Assembly: GCA_021295675.1 (NCBI GenBank)
Contig: JAGWBY010000008.1
Coordinates: 14,481 to 53,755, forward strand
Origin: Candidatus Latescibacterota bacterium
Lineage (GTDB): Bacteria; Latescibacterota; UBA2968; UBA8231
Direction of reading: 5' to 3'
DNA: 39,275 nt
Shown here piece by piece: positions 7,845 to 16,001 of the stretch; positions within the stretch are counted from its first letter, which is position 1, and each line of letters starts with the position of its first letter. Under the pieces are notes generated by a model. That model saw only the letters and a list, made by a program, of their open reading frames with translations. It was not told the origin of the DNA and searched no databases. The translations under genes and the position numbers were made by a program.

Positions 7845-8098
7845 CGCGCTTGCCTTTCCGCACGTAGGATCTTAAGAGGATCCCAAGGCAGTGCCTTTTC
7901 GCGCAAGCTGTCTTGGAGCGCCATCCCGTGTTCAATAGCTGCCTGTTTTCGCTGATACTCATAGGTTGCTTCCCGTTGCTGGCAGTACGCCATAAAAGCT
8001 AGGCGCAGGAGTTTGCTGCGGCTTACGCCTTCCTGCTGCGCAACTTGATCAATGCGTTCGAGCAGATCGTCCGGCAGCATGATATTTACGCGCGCCAT
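7841..8098 (-). CDS. Ribbon-helix-helix antitoxin (CopG/Arc type)
   Basis: An 85-residue protein. Residues 3-40 (VNIMLPDDLLERIDQVAQQ then SRSKLLRLAF) form a ribbon-helix-helix DNA-binding domain. The C-terminal half, rich in charged residues and ending LRAERQAR, would bind and neutralise the toxin. It precedes the PIN toxin with a 4-base overlap, and in known pairs the antitoxin represses the shared promoter. A strong ribosome site (GGAAAGAGG, read on the - strand) lies just before its ATG. The pair faces away from prs across a 127-base divergent region. Confidence 0.88.
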   Translation of the reverse strand: MARVNIMLPDDLLERIDQVAQQEGVSRSKLLRLAFMAYCQQREATYEYQRKQAAIEHGMALQDSLREKALPWDPLKILRAERQAR

Positions 8099-8225
8099 AG
8101 GCCTCTTTCCTTTTATCTGACAAGCGGCGGGAAGCTGCCAAATTAGCTTTGCTCCAGCAGGCTGTCAAGACGGGCCTCTTGCCTTAGTTTGGGCCGGTCT
8201 TTAATGTTACAATTGGGATTAGGGC
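8099..8225. promoter_or_regulatory. Divergent control region between antitoxin and prs
   Basis: 127 bases carrying start signals in both directions. Toward prs (+) there is an extended -10 box, TG-T-TACAAT (8205-8213), with no convincing -35, and AGGG right before the ATG at 8226. Toward the antitoxin (-) there is a strong ribosome site at about 8101-8112. No clear operator palindrome was found for the ribbon-helix-helix protein. Confidence 0.4.
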
Positions 8226-9176
8226 ATGAAAAATCACTTGAAAATATTGTCGGGTTCCAGCAATCCACAACTGGCCCAAGAAATATGTGATTACTTAGAC
8301 ATCGCGCCCGCTCGTCGCCAGATCGTCCGCGCGCCAAACGACAATATAAAGGTTAAAATTGAGGAGAACGTCCGCGAAGACGACGTCTTCGTCATCCAGA
8401 CATCATCATCTCCGATCAATCATAATTTTGTTGAGCTGCTGTTGCTAATCGACGCGCTTAAGTACGCATCGGCGCGTCGGATCACGGCCGTGCTGCCTTA
8501 TTATCCTTATGTGCGCGCCGACAAAAAGGACGAACCGCGCATTTCCATTAGCGCCCGCCTCGTCGCCGACTTGCTCCAAACGGCCGGGGCCGACCGGATC
8601 TTGACTATTACCTTGCACAGCCCACAAATCGTAGCGTTCTCGCGCATTCCGGTGGACCAACTGTGGGCGACGAGCCTGTTGTGCAATTTTATGCGGATGA
8701 AAGACCTCAGCAATGCTGTGGTCGTGTCGCCCGACGTAGGGAGTGCTGACGAAGCCAGCGCGTATGCGCGTCGGCTCGGCTTGCCGCTGGCCATCATGGA
8801 CAAACGCCGCCACGCGGACGACGAAAAGGTCGAAATCAAAAACATGATCGGTGAGGTCGAAGGCCGCGACGCCTTGCTCTTCGACGAGGAGGTGCTGACA
8901 GGGGGGTCCATGATGGAGTCGATACGGGTCCTTAAAGAGAGGGGCGCACGCCGGATACTGGCTGGCTGTACGCACGGCGTTTTTTCTGGACAAGCCTTAG
9001 AAAGGATCGATGCCTCCTCGGTGGAAGCGTTCGCCACTACGAATACCATTCCCTTGCCTGCGGACAAGCCAAGGCGCAAAATCGCCGTGCTGAGCGTGGC
9101 TCGATTGTTGGGGGATGCCATCAAAGCTATTCACCACGGCGAGTCTGTGAGCCGCTTGATTGAATGGGAGGACTAG
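8226..9176 (+). CDS. prs: Ribose-phosphate pyrophosphokinase (PRPP synthetase) paralogue 1
   Basis: Makes PRPP from ribose-5-phosphate and ATP for purine, pyrimidine, histidine and tryptophan synthesis and for salvage. The 316-residue protein has family length and conserved blocks: NIKVKIEENVREDDVFVIQ (40-58), the YVRADKKDEPRISISARLVADLL loop, catalytic-region H131 in LHSPQ, DKRR (192-195) and the PRPP loop DEEVLTGGS (220-228). It diverges from typical Prs at the ATP loop (ARQDRK in E. coli) and in the PRPP loop (usual DDxxDTGGT). It is the better preserved of two paralogues here and the likelier active enzyme. Three bases separate it from the DUF5989 gene, and apt, which uses PRPP, follows. 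Confidence 0.88.
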   Translation: MKNHLKILSGSSNPQLAQEICDYLDIAPARRQIVRAPNDNIKVKIEENVREDDVFVIQTSSSPINHNFVELLLLIDALKYASARRITAVLPYYPYVRADKKDEPRISISARLVADLLQTAGADRILTITLHSPQIVAFSRIPVDQLWATSLLCNFMRMKDLSNAVVVSPDVGSADEASAYARRLGLPLAIMDKRRHADDEKVEIKNMIGEVEGRDALLFDEEVLTGGSMMESIRVLKERGARRILAGCTHGVFSGQALERIDASSVEAFATTNTIPLPADKPRRKIAVLSVARLLGDAIKAIHHGESVSRLIEWED

Positions 9177-9179
9177 TTG

Positions 9180-9341
9180 ATGGTAAGTAAATTGAGTATC
9201 TTAGCTGAGTTATGGGATTTTATGAAGGTGCGCAAAAAGTGGTGGTTGGGGCCGATATTTTTTACTTTGATTCTGTTGGGGCTGTTAATAGTCACGACTC
9301 AAGGGTCGGCTGTGGCTCCCTTTATTTATGCACTGTTTTAA
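9180..9341 (+). CDS. Small membrane protein, DUF5989 family
   Basis: A 53-residue protein translated from the ATG at 9180. It has a basic amphipathic start (LAELWDFMKVRKKWW), then one hydrophobic segment (LGPIFFTLILLGLLIV), and ends QGSAVAPFIYALF. This layout (ELWDFMKxRKKWWL...PFIYxLF) matches the small DUF5989 family as I know it, a single-pass inner-membrane protein of unknown role often found near glycosyl or carbamoyl transferase genes. Here it lies 3 bases after prs and ends exactly where the GTCYTATAA box before apt begins. Confidence 0.8.
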   Translation: MVSKLSILAELWDFMKVRKKWWLGPIFFTLILLGLLIVTTQGSAVAPFIYALF

Positions 9342-9361
9342 GTCCTATAATATATTATATG
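9342..9361 (+). promoter_or_regulatory. GTCYTATAA box upstream of apt
   Basis: A 20-base copy of the repeated element GTCYTATAA-N2-W5-TATG, starting at the base after the DUF5989 stop. It contains a perfect -10 hexamer (TATAAT, 9346-9351) inside a 14-base perfect palindrome (9346-9359). Its ATG (9359-9361) is followed at once by TAA, and the apt ATG comes one base after that TAA. Confidence 0.6.
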
Positions 9362-9365
9362 TAAA

Positions 9366-9878
9366 ATGTACATAAAAGAATTAATCCGCGAAATCCCCAA
9401 TTTTCCGCAAGACGGCGTCTCCTATAAAGACATCACGCCGCTGCTCAAAGATTCCGCTGGTTTATCCGCTGCGGTCCAAGCTATGCTCGAACCCTTTGTG
9501 GACACCGAAGTGGACCTAGTCGTCGGTATAGAGTCCCGCGGATTCGTGTTCGCGGTGCCCATAGCACTCGAATTTGGATGCGGTTTTGTGCCAGTGCGCA
9601 AACCAGGTAAACTACCGGCGGCCACTCTGAGTCGAGATTACGCCCTCGAATACGGCGAGACCTCCTTAGAAATCCATACGGATGCCATCGCGTCGGGACA
9701 GAAGGTCTTGGTCGTGGATGACGTCTTGGCCACCGGCGGCACCTTGGTAGCGACGTGTCAAACGCTCGAGGAGCTAGGAGCGGTTGTCGTGGGCATCAGC
9801 GTATTGGCGGAGTTGAGCTTTTTGTCAGGCCGCGACCGCTTGGCCGAGTACAAATTGGAAAGCGCTATCGTCTACTGA
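9366..9878 (+). CDS. apt: Adenine phosphoribosyltransferase
   Basis: Converts adenine and PRPP to AMP in purine salvage (cytoplasm). The 170 residues match the family. Motifs: FPQDGVSYKDITPLL at the start, ESRGF (56-60), the flexible VPVRKPGKLP loop (76-84), LEYG...LEIH (95-104) and the PRPP loop DDVLATGGT (118-126). There is no Shine-Dalgarno sequence before the ATG at 9366, only the AT-rich GTCYTATAA box, so the mRNA may have a very short leader or none. PRPP synthetase paralogues lie two genes upstream and two genes downstream, an obvious supply link. Confidence 0.96.
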   Translation: MYIKELIREIPNFPQDGVSYKDITPLLKDSAGLSAAVQAMLEPFVDTEVDLVVGIESRGFVFAVPIALEFGCGFVPVRKPGKLPAATLSRDYALEYGETSLEIHTDAIASGQKVLVVDDVLATGGTLVATCQTLEELGAVVVGISVLAELSFLSGRDRLAEYKLESAIVY

Positions 9879-9914
9879 AACCCGAACCCAAAACAATGGA
9901 GACACTATACCTTT

Positions 9915-10583
9915 ATGTCGAGTGAACGTCGTAAACTGAGCAAGAGTGAACTCCGCGAAGATGAGTTCGTCGAATGGATCATGGAAGCGGTCGAATATGT
10001 CAAAGAGCGCGCCAGTCTCTTTGTCGGTGGGGCCGTTGCTGCGGTCGCGGTCATTGTGGCCATCAATTATTTTATTGAGTCCAAGGAGGCTGATCGGCTC
10101 AAAGCCGCGGCTCTGCTCGGCGATGTACTGATGGTCGAACAGGGCGGAGAGCCGACCGAGGCGATCCGCCTAGCTGAGGAGCTGGTGTCCTCCTATGCCG
10201 GGACCCCGGCCGCAGCCCAAGGGACCGTGCTCTTGGCCAATTTCCACTACGCTCAGGGCCGTTATGTTGAGGCCCGGGGCTATTACCAGACCTACTTGGA
10301 CAACTACGAGCCTTTGGATGTGTTGGCCTATGCCGCCCAAAGCGGTCTGGGTGCCTGCCTCGAAGCCGAAGGGCAGCTTGTGGCCGCGGCTCAGCACTAC
10401 GAAACGTATGCCGCCCAGCAGGCCGGGACTATCCGCGAGGCGATGGCGCGGATGGAAGCAGCCCGCATATATGGGTTGGCCGGCGAAAGCGACAAGCAAC
10501 AAGTCCTACTCGAACAGGTCAGTCGCACGTTCGCCCAGTACCCAATTGCCGCACAAGCCCGAGCGGCACTAGCCATGTTCTAA
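9915..10583 (+). CDS. Single-pass membrane TPR protein (YfgM-like)
   Basis: A 222-residue protein with a charged cytoplasmic start (RRKLSKSELREDEFVEWIMEA), one transmembrane helix at about 36-54 and a periplasmic or external region with tetratricopeptide-like repeats (ANFHYAQGRYVEARGYYQTY, SGLGACLEAEGQLVAAAQHYETY). This layout matches the YfgM / TPR_21 group, which associates with the Sec translocon and periplasmic chaperones in E. coli. That function is borrowed from the family and not shown here. It sits between apt and the second prs paralogue, probably on the same transcript. Confidence 0.78.
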   Translation: MSSERRKLSKSELREDEFVEWIMEAVEYVKERASLFVGGAVAAVAVIVAINYFIESKEADRLKAAALLGDVLMVEQGGEPTEAIRLAEELVSSYAGTPAAAQGTVLLANFHYAQGRYVEARGYYQTYLDNYEPLDVLAYAAQSGLGACLEAEGQLVAAAQHYETYAAQQAGTIREAMARMEAARIYGLAGESDKQQVLLEQVSRTFAQYPIAAQARAALAMF

Positions 10584-10594
10584 AGGACTTGTTG

Positions 10595-11518
10595 ATGGGC
10601 CGTGCAGATCTCAAAGTTTTCGCCGGGCGGAGCAATCCCGCATTAGCTGAGGGCATTTACCAGTCGCTGGCCCTTGAGCCAGGGCGCATCGAGTTTATCG
10701 ACTTTAGCAACGAAAATATAAAGGTGAAGATCTGCGAAAACGTGCGCGGCCGCGATGTGTTCTTTATTCAAACTTCGTGCCCGCCCGTTAGCGACTACTT
10801 GATGGAGTTGCTCATAGCCCTAGACGCCCTAAAATACGCCTCGGCTGGTCGCATCACCGCGGTCTTGCCCTACTATCCGTATGCGCTGGCCGACAGCAAA
10901 GACGAGCCAAGAATTTCCGTGACGGGTCGCTTAGTGGCTGACCTGATCGCCGAGGCGGGGGCGGACCGCATTCTCACCATGACTTTACACAGCCCGCAGA
11001 CGATGGGCTTTAGCCGGATTCTAGTGGATCAACTAAGCGGCGTCCCGGCAATATGCTCCTACTACGCCGACCTCGACCGAGCTAACTTAGTCGCGGCCGC
11101 TCCGGACATCAGCCGCGCCAAGGTCACCGAAACCTATGCCCAGCGGTTGGGGTTGCCTCTCGTCGTCGTTGACCAAGCGGCCGGGGGAAACAGGGTTATT
11201 GGCGACGTAGACGACCGCGATGTAGTATTCTTCGACGACGCGATTATTACTGGTGATTCCGTTCTCAAGGGGGCGGCCGCAGTCAAGGAGGGCGGGGCGC
11301 GCAAAGTCTATGCCGGTTGCGTCCACGGCACTCTAACCAAGGAGACGATAGCGCGGCTGGATCAATCCAACTTCCAAGCCTTAGCCATTACGGATACGAT
11401 CCCCTTGCCGGTAGATGCCCGCACCCCTATGGTGCGGGTGTGCTCAGTAGCCTCGCTTTTTGCCAGCGCCATCCGCGCTATCCACGAAGAAACGTCCATC
11501 AGCGCACTATTCAACTGA
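10595..11518 (+). CDS. Divergent PRPP synthetase paralogue 2
   Basis: A 307-residue homologue of PRPP synthetase, alignable along its length with the gene at 8226 (shared NIKVKI.ENV, ALKYASA.RITAVLPYYPY, KDEPRIS, GADRILT.TLHSP). Key sites have changed: the KRR segment is replaced by DQAAGG (193-198), the ATP loop is ALADSKDEPR, and the PRPP loop reads DDAIITGDS (214-222) instead of ending TGGT/S. H132 remains. It could be a low-activity enzyme or a regulatory subunit that pairs with paralogue 1, as PRPP-synthetase-associated proteins do in eukaryotes. The start is set by AAAGGA seven bases before the ATG at 10595; two in-frame TTG codons upstream were not used. Confidence 0.85.
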   Translation: MGRADLKVFAGRSNPALAEGIYQSLALEPGRIEFIDFSNENIKVKICENVRGRDVFFIQTSCPPVSDYLMELLIALDALKYASAGRITAVLPYYPYALADSKDEPRISVTGRLVADLIAEAGADRILTMTLHSPQTMGFSRILVDQLSGVPAICSYYADLDRANLVAAAPDISRAKVTETYAQRLGLPLVVVDQAAGGNRVIGDVDDRDVVFFDDAIITGDSVLKGAAAVKEGGARKVYAGCVHGTLTKETIARLDQSNFQALAITDTIPLPVDARTPMVRVCSVASLFASAIRAIHEETSISALFN

Positions 11519-11530
11519 GGCGGGTGCCCC

Positions 11531-12253
11531 TTGAAAATCGCAGTACTCGCCGATATTCACGCCAATCTTGAAGCGCTAGAGGCCGTATTGATTGCGGCGG
11601 CCAACGCCGGTGCCGAGCGCATTATCTGCTTAGGGGACATCGTGGGATACGGTCCCGATCCTTTGGGCTGTATCTATCGGCTCAAGGAGGTAGAGGCCCA
11701 AATCGTATTGGGCAACCACGACCAAGCGATGCTAGAGCCGGTGCGCATTCAGTCTTTTAATCCGTTGGCTCGTCCTTCGCTCTATCAAGCCTGCGAGATG
11801 TTGGGGGAGGAAGAACGCGACTTTTTGCGGCAAGGGGCCTTTCGGAGCGTGGAGCGCAATGCGGCTTTGTCCCACGCCAACCCCCTTAAACCCGAAGAAT
11901 GGGAACCTCTCCTCATGTACGATCGCGTCGCTTGGTGCATGAGCCACCTCAAATGGCCTTTGGCTTTTGTCGGCCACACGCACGAGGCGCGCATTTACTG
12001 CAAGATGCACGCCAATCCCATACCGCTGACTTCGGCTACGGCCGCCGTAGGGAATCACCAATTCTTGGTCTCCGTCGGCAGCGTCGGCCAACCTCGAGAT
12101 GGCGATTGGCGGTCGGCATACACCTTGTGGGACACCGACGAACAATGGGTCGAACTCCAGCGCGTCGAATACCCGGTCAAGCTAACCCAGCAGAAAATCG
12201 ACAACCTCGGCTACCCCAACTATCTAGCCGAGCGCCTCGCCAAAGGGGAGTAG
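11531..12253 (+). CDS. Calcineurin-like metallophosphoesterase
   Basis: A 240-residue binuclear-metal phosphoesterase of the compact YfcE/MJ0936-like group. Metal-site motifs: D8-x-H10 (LADIH), GDIVGYG (D36), GNHD (N62, H63), SHA (H115) and GHTHE (H149, H151). All expected ligands are present, so it should be an active phosphodiesterase or phosphatase; the substrate is unknown. The start is TTG with GAGG about ten bases upstream, overlapping the stop of the preceding gene; no ATG or GTG is available nearby. It lies between prs paralogue 2 and rsgA in one tight + strand run. Confidence 0.9.
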   Translation: MKIAVLADIHANLEALEAVLIAAANAGAERIICLGDIVGYGPDPLGCIYRLKEVEAQIVLGNHDQAMLEPVRIQSFNPLARPSLYQACEMLGEEERDFLRQGAFRSVERNAALSHANPLKPEEWEPLLMYDRVAWCMSHLKWPLAFVGHTHEARIYCKMHANPIPLTSATAAVGNHQFLVSVGSVGQPRDGDWRSAYTLWDTDEQWVELQRVEYPVKLTQQKIDNLGYPNYLAERLAKGE

Positions 12254-12270
12254 GCAGGGACTGGTAGCAC

Positions 12271-13176
12271 ATGCGGGGCCGCATCATCAGAGTTTCTGGG
12301 CTACAGTGCCTCGTCGAGGTCGAGCAAAGCCACTGGCAGTGCAAAATTAGGGGTCGTCTCAAGGCAGGAGACCGCAAGACTAGCTCGCCGGTCGTCGCTG
12401 GCGACTGGGTTGAGGTCGTGCCGACAGCCGAACGGACGGGCATCATCGAAACAGTGCATACCCGCTCTTCCAAGTTCTCGCGTGGGGCCAGTGGAGCGCG
12501 TCCGTTTGAGCAGATCCTCTTTGTCAATATGGAGCAATTGGTCGTCGTCGTGGCTGCCATTCAGCCAAAACCTCGCCGCGGCTTTATCGACCGAGCGATT
12601 GTCATGGCCATAAAGGGGAATCTTCAGCCCGTAGTCTGCGTCAACAAGGTCGATTTAGTCTCCCAAGAAGCGGTGGACGCGCTGACGGCACCCTACGAGG
12701 CGCTTGGTTATCCAATCTATCGCACCAGTGCTCTACGAGGTGATGGCATGGATGCGTTCAAAGCAGCCCTGATCAACCGCAGCACAGCCGTGGTCGGCCA
12801 ATCTGGGGTTGGCAAATCGACCTTGCTCAACGGTGTTGAGCCGAGGTTGGGACTAAAGACCAAAGAAATAATGAAGCGCCACGACCGAGGCCGGCACACG
12901 ACCGCGGTCGTGCATTTGTTTAAGCTGCGACAAGGTGGCTATGTGGCCGATACACCAGGGGTTAAAGAGCTCCGCTTGTGGGGGATAAAATCTGCTGAAC
13001 TAGCGGCGTATTATCCCGAATTAGAACCCCTGCACGGCCAGTGCCAATTCGGCGATTGCAGCCACTTGCACGAGCCCGGTTGTGAGGTCCGTGCGGCGGT
13101 GGCGGCCGGCCGCATCGCGTCGTCGCGCTACGAAGGGTATCGACGCATCTTCGAAAGTTTGAGTAGCGATGAGTGA
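12271..13176 (+). CDS. rsgA: Ribosome small-subunit-dependent GTPase A
   Basis: Circularly permuted GTPase that checks late 30S subunit assembly. It has an N-terminal OB domain (1-65), then G4 NKVD (125-128) preceding G1 GQSGVGKST (176-184) and G3 DTPG (227-230), the permuted order diagnostic of RsgA/YjeQ. A C-terminal zinc finger uses C258, C263, H265 and C271 (CQFGDCSHLHEPGC). The 301-residue length is typical. It overlaps hprK by 8 bases (ATGAGTGA), indicating coupled translation. Confidence 0.97.
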   Translation: MRGRIIRVSGLQCLVEVEQSHWQCKIRGRLKAGDRKTSSPVVAGDWVEVVPTAERTGIIETVHTRSSKFSRGASGARPFEQILFVNMEQLVVVVAAIQPKPRRGFIDRAIVMAIKGNLQPVVCVNKVDLVSQEAVDALTAPYEALGYPIYRTSALRGDGMDAFKAALINRSTAVVGQSGVGKSTLLNGVEPRLGLKTKEIMKRHDRGRHTTAVVHLFKLRQGGYVADTPGVKELRLWGIKSAELAAYYPELEPLHGQCQFGDCSHLHEPGCEVRAAVAAGRIASSRYEGYRRIFESLSSDE

Positions 13177-14110
13177 ACTGACCATCAAGGATTTGCTCGC
13201 CACCTATGAGCAGCAACTGCGGCTGAAGCTGATCGCCGGTGCTGAGGGCCTACAGCGAACCATCAACAACAGCGATATCCATCGCCCCGGCTTGGCCCTG
13301 ACGGGTTTTGTCGAGTTGTTTACTTTGGATCAAGTACAGCTTTTGGGCAATACGGAAGCAGAATATTTGCGCACCTTGTCCGCAGACGAACGGCGGCAGG
13401 CGCTCAAAATCATATATCAATTTGATATTCCATGCGTGGTTTGGACCGGTAGGGGGCGCATGTTTCCCGAGTTGCGACAGCTCGCCGATGAGTGTGCGGT
13501 ACCACTGCTGAAGTCTGGATTCAACACGGCCGAATTCACCCATCTCATCCGTTTTTACCTCGACGAGGTGTTCGCGCCCGAAGTGTCCATGCACGGGACG
13601 CTAGTTGATGTCTCTGGGGTAGGGCTGTTCTTTCGCGGTCGCAGCGGCATTGGCAAAAGCGAAGTCGCCTTGGATTTGGTCGAGCGCGGACATCGGTTGG
13701 TGGCCGACGACGTGGTCATCATCAATCGCAAGCCTCAAGGCATTTTGGTGGGCTGTAGCTCGGAAATGCTCCAAGACCACATAGAAATTCGCGGTATCGG
13801 CATCCTAGATGTAAAAAGGATGTTTGGCGCGTGGAGGACTCGGCGGCAGAAGCGCGTGGAGGTAGTAGTCAACCTCGTCGATTGGGACGAAAAATACGCC
13901 TACGAACGCCTTGGTCTTGAAGACAATAAGGTCGTAATCCTCGGCGTCGAAGTACCCGAGGTCTTCATACCGCTGTTCCCTGGTAAAAATATCACGGTAC
14001 TCGCCGAGACCATAGCGATAGATTATCTCTTGCGCTTGGACGGGGAGTACGCGGCACGGACATTTAGCGATCGGCTCCAAGAGCGGATTAAGGCGAGCCA
14101 AAAACCATGA
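13169..14110 (+). CDS. hprK: HPr kinase/phosphorylase
   Basis: Bifunctional kinase/phosphorylase acting on Ser46 of the phosphocarrier HPr. The N-terminal domain (1-130) is followed by the catalytic domain with H142 (MHGTLVDV), Walker A GRSGIGKS (157-164), HRLVADDVV (175-183), the signature EIRGIGILDV and LFPGKNITVLAE near the end. The 313-residue length is normal. No HPr, EI or EII gene is in the window. In many Gram-negative lineages hprK persists with an incomplete PTS and has a regulatory role. It overlaps rsgA by 8 bases and the following gene by 4. Confidence 0.96.
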   Translation: MSELTIKDLLATYEQQLRLKLIAGAEGLQRTINNSDIHRPGLALTGFVELFTLDQVQLLGNTEAEYLRTLSADERRQALKIIYQFDIPCVVWTGRGRMFPELRQLADECAVPLLKSGFNTAEFTHLIRFYLDEVFAPEVSMHGTLVDVSGVGLFFRGRSGIGKSEVALDLVERGHRLVADDVVIINRKPQGILVGCSSEMLQDHIEIRGIGILDVKRMFGAWRTRRQKRVEVVVNLVDWDEKYAYERLGLEDNKVVILGVEVPEVFIPLFPGKNITVLAETIAIDYLLRLDGEYAARTFSDRLQERIKASQKP

Positions 14111-14907
14111 TGACGCTCGGCGTGGCAGGCCATGCGCGCGAGATCGCCGTCCATCGGGACGCTTTGCAGGATTGTCGCGATATCCAGCTCATACACGAAG
14201 CCGACTGTGCCGCAGTCTTGGAACAAAAAATAGATGGGCTGGTGTTGTTGCATGTGGAAGATAAATCGCATTGGATCGGTGTGGCCCTAGCGGCCGGTCT
14301 GCACGTTATGACGACCCATCCAGTACAGGTGCCGATCCATTCTAAGGTATGCGTGTTGTCCTTGGGGAGGCATACGCACTTTTGCTCGGCTTTAGCCGCT
14401 CGACAGGGCATAGCGCATTATTCGCTGGAGCTTTCTTTTGATTCGGCTTTATTCGATCCTATTGATCGCGAGATGATCTGCAACCAAGCGGCCTTGGACA
14501 CATGCGACCTGTTGCTGAGTGCGTGGGGGCCGGTAGATGTGCTGTACAGTAGGATGCGCAACTTCTTTCATCTTGGTCGGATGGAGGACGTGTCGGTCGC
14601 GTTGCTGCGGATGCGCAACGGAGTCGAAGGCACGGTTGCACTCCTCGACTTTCCGGTGGCTCCGGCGTTGCGCATCCGCGCTTACGCACAAGACGATATA
14701 GTCGATACGTCTTGGCCTTGGGTATGGGAATTGGACGATCTGGCGGCGTTCTATCGCAATTTCGTCGCCTGCATCCAAGGGCGCGCCCAGCCGCTGTTGT
14801 GTTTAGAGCAGGTGGCCGAAAGCTATCGTCTTTTGGAATGGATGCGCACATCGGCGAGACAAGATGTGATTTTGAATCGGAAGCAAGCAAAAGAGAATGT
14901 CTTATAA
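14107..14907 (+). CDS. Degenerate Gfo/Idh/MocA-like protein
   Basis: A 266-residue protein, shorter than the usual 330-390. It resembles the Gfo/Idh/MocA oxidoreductase fold: a Rossmann-like start, the IDGLVLLHVEDKSHWIGVALAAGLHVM segment in place of the usual DAVVIATPNxxH...ALxAGKHV, and a C-terminal beta-sheet domain. The dinucleotide loop is GVAGHAREIAVH rather than GxGxxG, and the EKP catalytic lysine is replaced (TTHPV), so oxidoreductase activity is doubtful. It overlaps the hprK stop by 4 bases (ATGA), so a role tied to HPr kinase is possible. Its stop codon lies inside a GTCYTATAA box. Confidence 0.6.
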   Translation: MMTLGVAGHAREIAVHRDALQDCRDIQLIHEADCAAVLEQKIDGLVLLHVEDKSHWIGVALAAGLHVMTTHPVQVPIHSKVCVLSLGRHTHFCSALAARQGIAHYSLELSFDSALFDPIDREMICNQAALDTCDLLLSAWGPVDVLYSRMRNFFHLGRMEDVSVALLRMRNGVEGTVALLDFPVAPALRIRAYAQDDIVDTSWPWVWELDDLAAFYRNFVACIQGRAQPLLCLEQVAESYRLLEWMRTSARQDVILNRKQAKENVL

Positions 14908-14918
14908 AATTTAATATG
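14899..14918 (+). promoter_or_regulatory. Orphan GTCYTATAA box overlapping a stop codon
   Basis: A 20-base copy of the repeated element whose TTATAA core contains the stop codon of the preceding gene (14905-14907). Its ATG (14916-14918) is followed by TAAATAAAA, the same sequence that follows the copy at 18434-18453. No + strand gene follows; the next gene (xer) runs the other way and ends at 14944. Confidence 0.5.
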
Positions 14919-14943
14919 TAAATAAAATAAGAAACAAAAGCTC

Positions 14944-15924
14944 TTAACCATTAAGATTAATATAATCAGACGCATTATCGAGCAGCCTCTCGCGGTTTTC
15001 GTAATAGCGCATGGTCGTCTTTAAATCCTTATGACGCAAATGGGCTTGCACCTGCTGGGGCTTGGCTCCGCCTTCAATCGCCAAAGTGCAGCACGTGTGG
15101 CGGAACATGTGTGCGGTGACGTTTTGGGGGAGGCCGGCGCGCAGGGCGTACTTCTTGACGACGTGATTCACCGATTGGTCGGTCAACGGCTGACCGCGAG
15201 AATGGTTACGCGACAGACTGATGAAGACCTTGCCGGTCGCTGGCAAGCCCGCCGTCTGTAATTGTTGTTTATACAGTTCGAGATGATGTAGGACGATGTT
15301 TTGCAGTTTGATCTCCTGAGCCACGCCTGATTTAGTCTCGGACAGGTGCAGGATGTGAAAGACGCCTTCCAAGTATATATCCTCCCAAGCCACGCCTGCT
15401 ACTTCAGAGCGGCGCAGCCCGCCAAACGTGAGCAAGTGAAACATAGCCGCATCGCGCGTGCGAACCAAATCGTCTTTTTCCTCGGAAATGGCTTGCTGGA
15501 TCTTGTTCAGCACCTGATTGGAAAGCGCTTTGCCAGCCAGCGCCTCATCTACCTTGTAGCCGCGCACCAACGTAGAGTCAGCGGGATTCTTCTCAAGGTG
15601 GCCTAAGGCGACCAACATCTTGAACAACGACTTCAGGCTGGACAACTTTCTGTTGATGCTGCTGCGCTTGTAGTCTTCGCTGGCGAGTTGATTTCTAAAG
15701 GCGACCACGTGCTCGAAGGTGATGGATTGCAAGATGGCGAGCGAGACTTCATTTAGTTCCAAGCCGATAGATAAAAAGAAATGCTGGAGATCGGCGTAGT
15801 AAGCGCGCCGCGTGCGTTCGCTGAGCTGACCGCTGAGGAATTGTTCCAGAGGGTCGTCCGTCACCAACGCTGGTGTTGGCGTCAGCTTGCGAACGACTGG
15901 ATTGCGACCGGGCTGCTTGCTCAT
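14944..15924 (-). CDS. Tyrosine recombinase, Xer/integrase type
   Basis: A 326-residue site-specific recombinase with a SAM-like core-binding domain (about 24-105: LEQFLSGQLSERTRRAYYADL) and a C-terminal catalytic domain. The catalytic set is complete: R171 (GGLRRSE), K198 (SETKSG), H272 and R275 (HMFRH), H298 (HLRHKD) and nucleophile Y307 (TTMRYY), with the H-to-Y spacing of XerD. It is a lone gene with no phage or transposon partner, and a dif-like inverted repeat lies 100 bases upstream. It could be a single-recombinase chromosome-dimer system or a domesticated integrase. It follows mutL on the same strand. No clear ribosome site precedes the ATG. Confidence 0.9.
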   Translation of the reverse strand: MSKQPGRNPVVRKLTPTPALVTDDPLEQFLSGQLSERTRRAYYADLQHFFLSIGLELNEVSLAILQSITFEHVVAFRNQLASEDYKRSSINRKLSSLKSLFKMLVALGHLEKNPADSTLVRGYKVDEALAGKALSNQVLNKIQQAISEEKDDLVRTRDAAMFHLLTFGGLRRSEVAGVAWEDIYLEGVFHILHLSETKSGVAQEIKLQNIVLHHLELYKQQLQTAGLPATGKVFISLSRNHSRGQPLTDQSVNHVVKKYALRAGLPQNVTAHMFRHTCCTLAIEGGAKPQQVQAHLRHKDLKTTMRYYENRERLLDNASDYINLNG

Positions 15925-15935
15925 AAATGCTCGCT

Positions 15936-15959
15936 ATGGCTTAATGTGATGGCTAATGT
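15936..15959. repeat. Short tandem repeat in the xer leader
   Basis: ATGGCTTAATGT is followed at once by GATGGCTAATGT, two near-identical 12-base units just upstream of the recombinase start (read on the - strand as ACATTAGCCATC / ACATTAAGCCAT). It may be a pair of half-sites for a regulator. Weak evidence. Confidence 0.3.
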
Positions 15960-16001
15960 CCCAAATATAGCGAACATCACCGAATTTTGCCGCTGCGTTT
16001 C

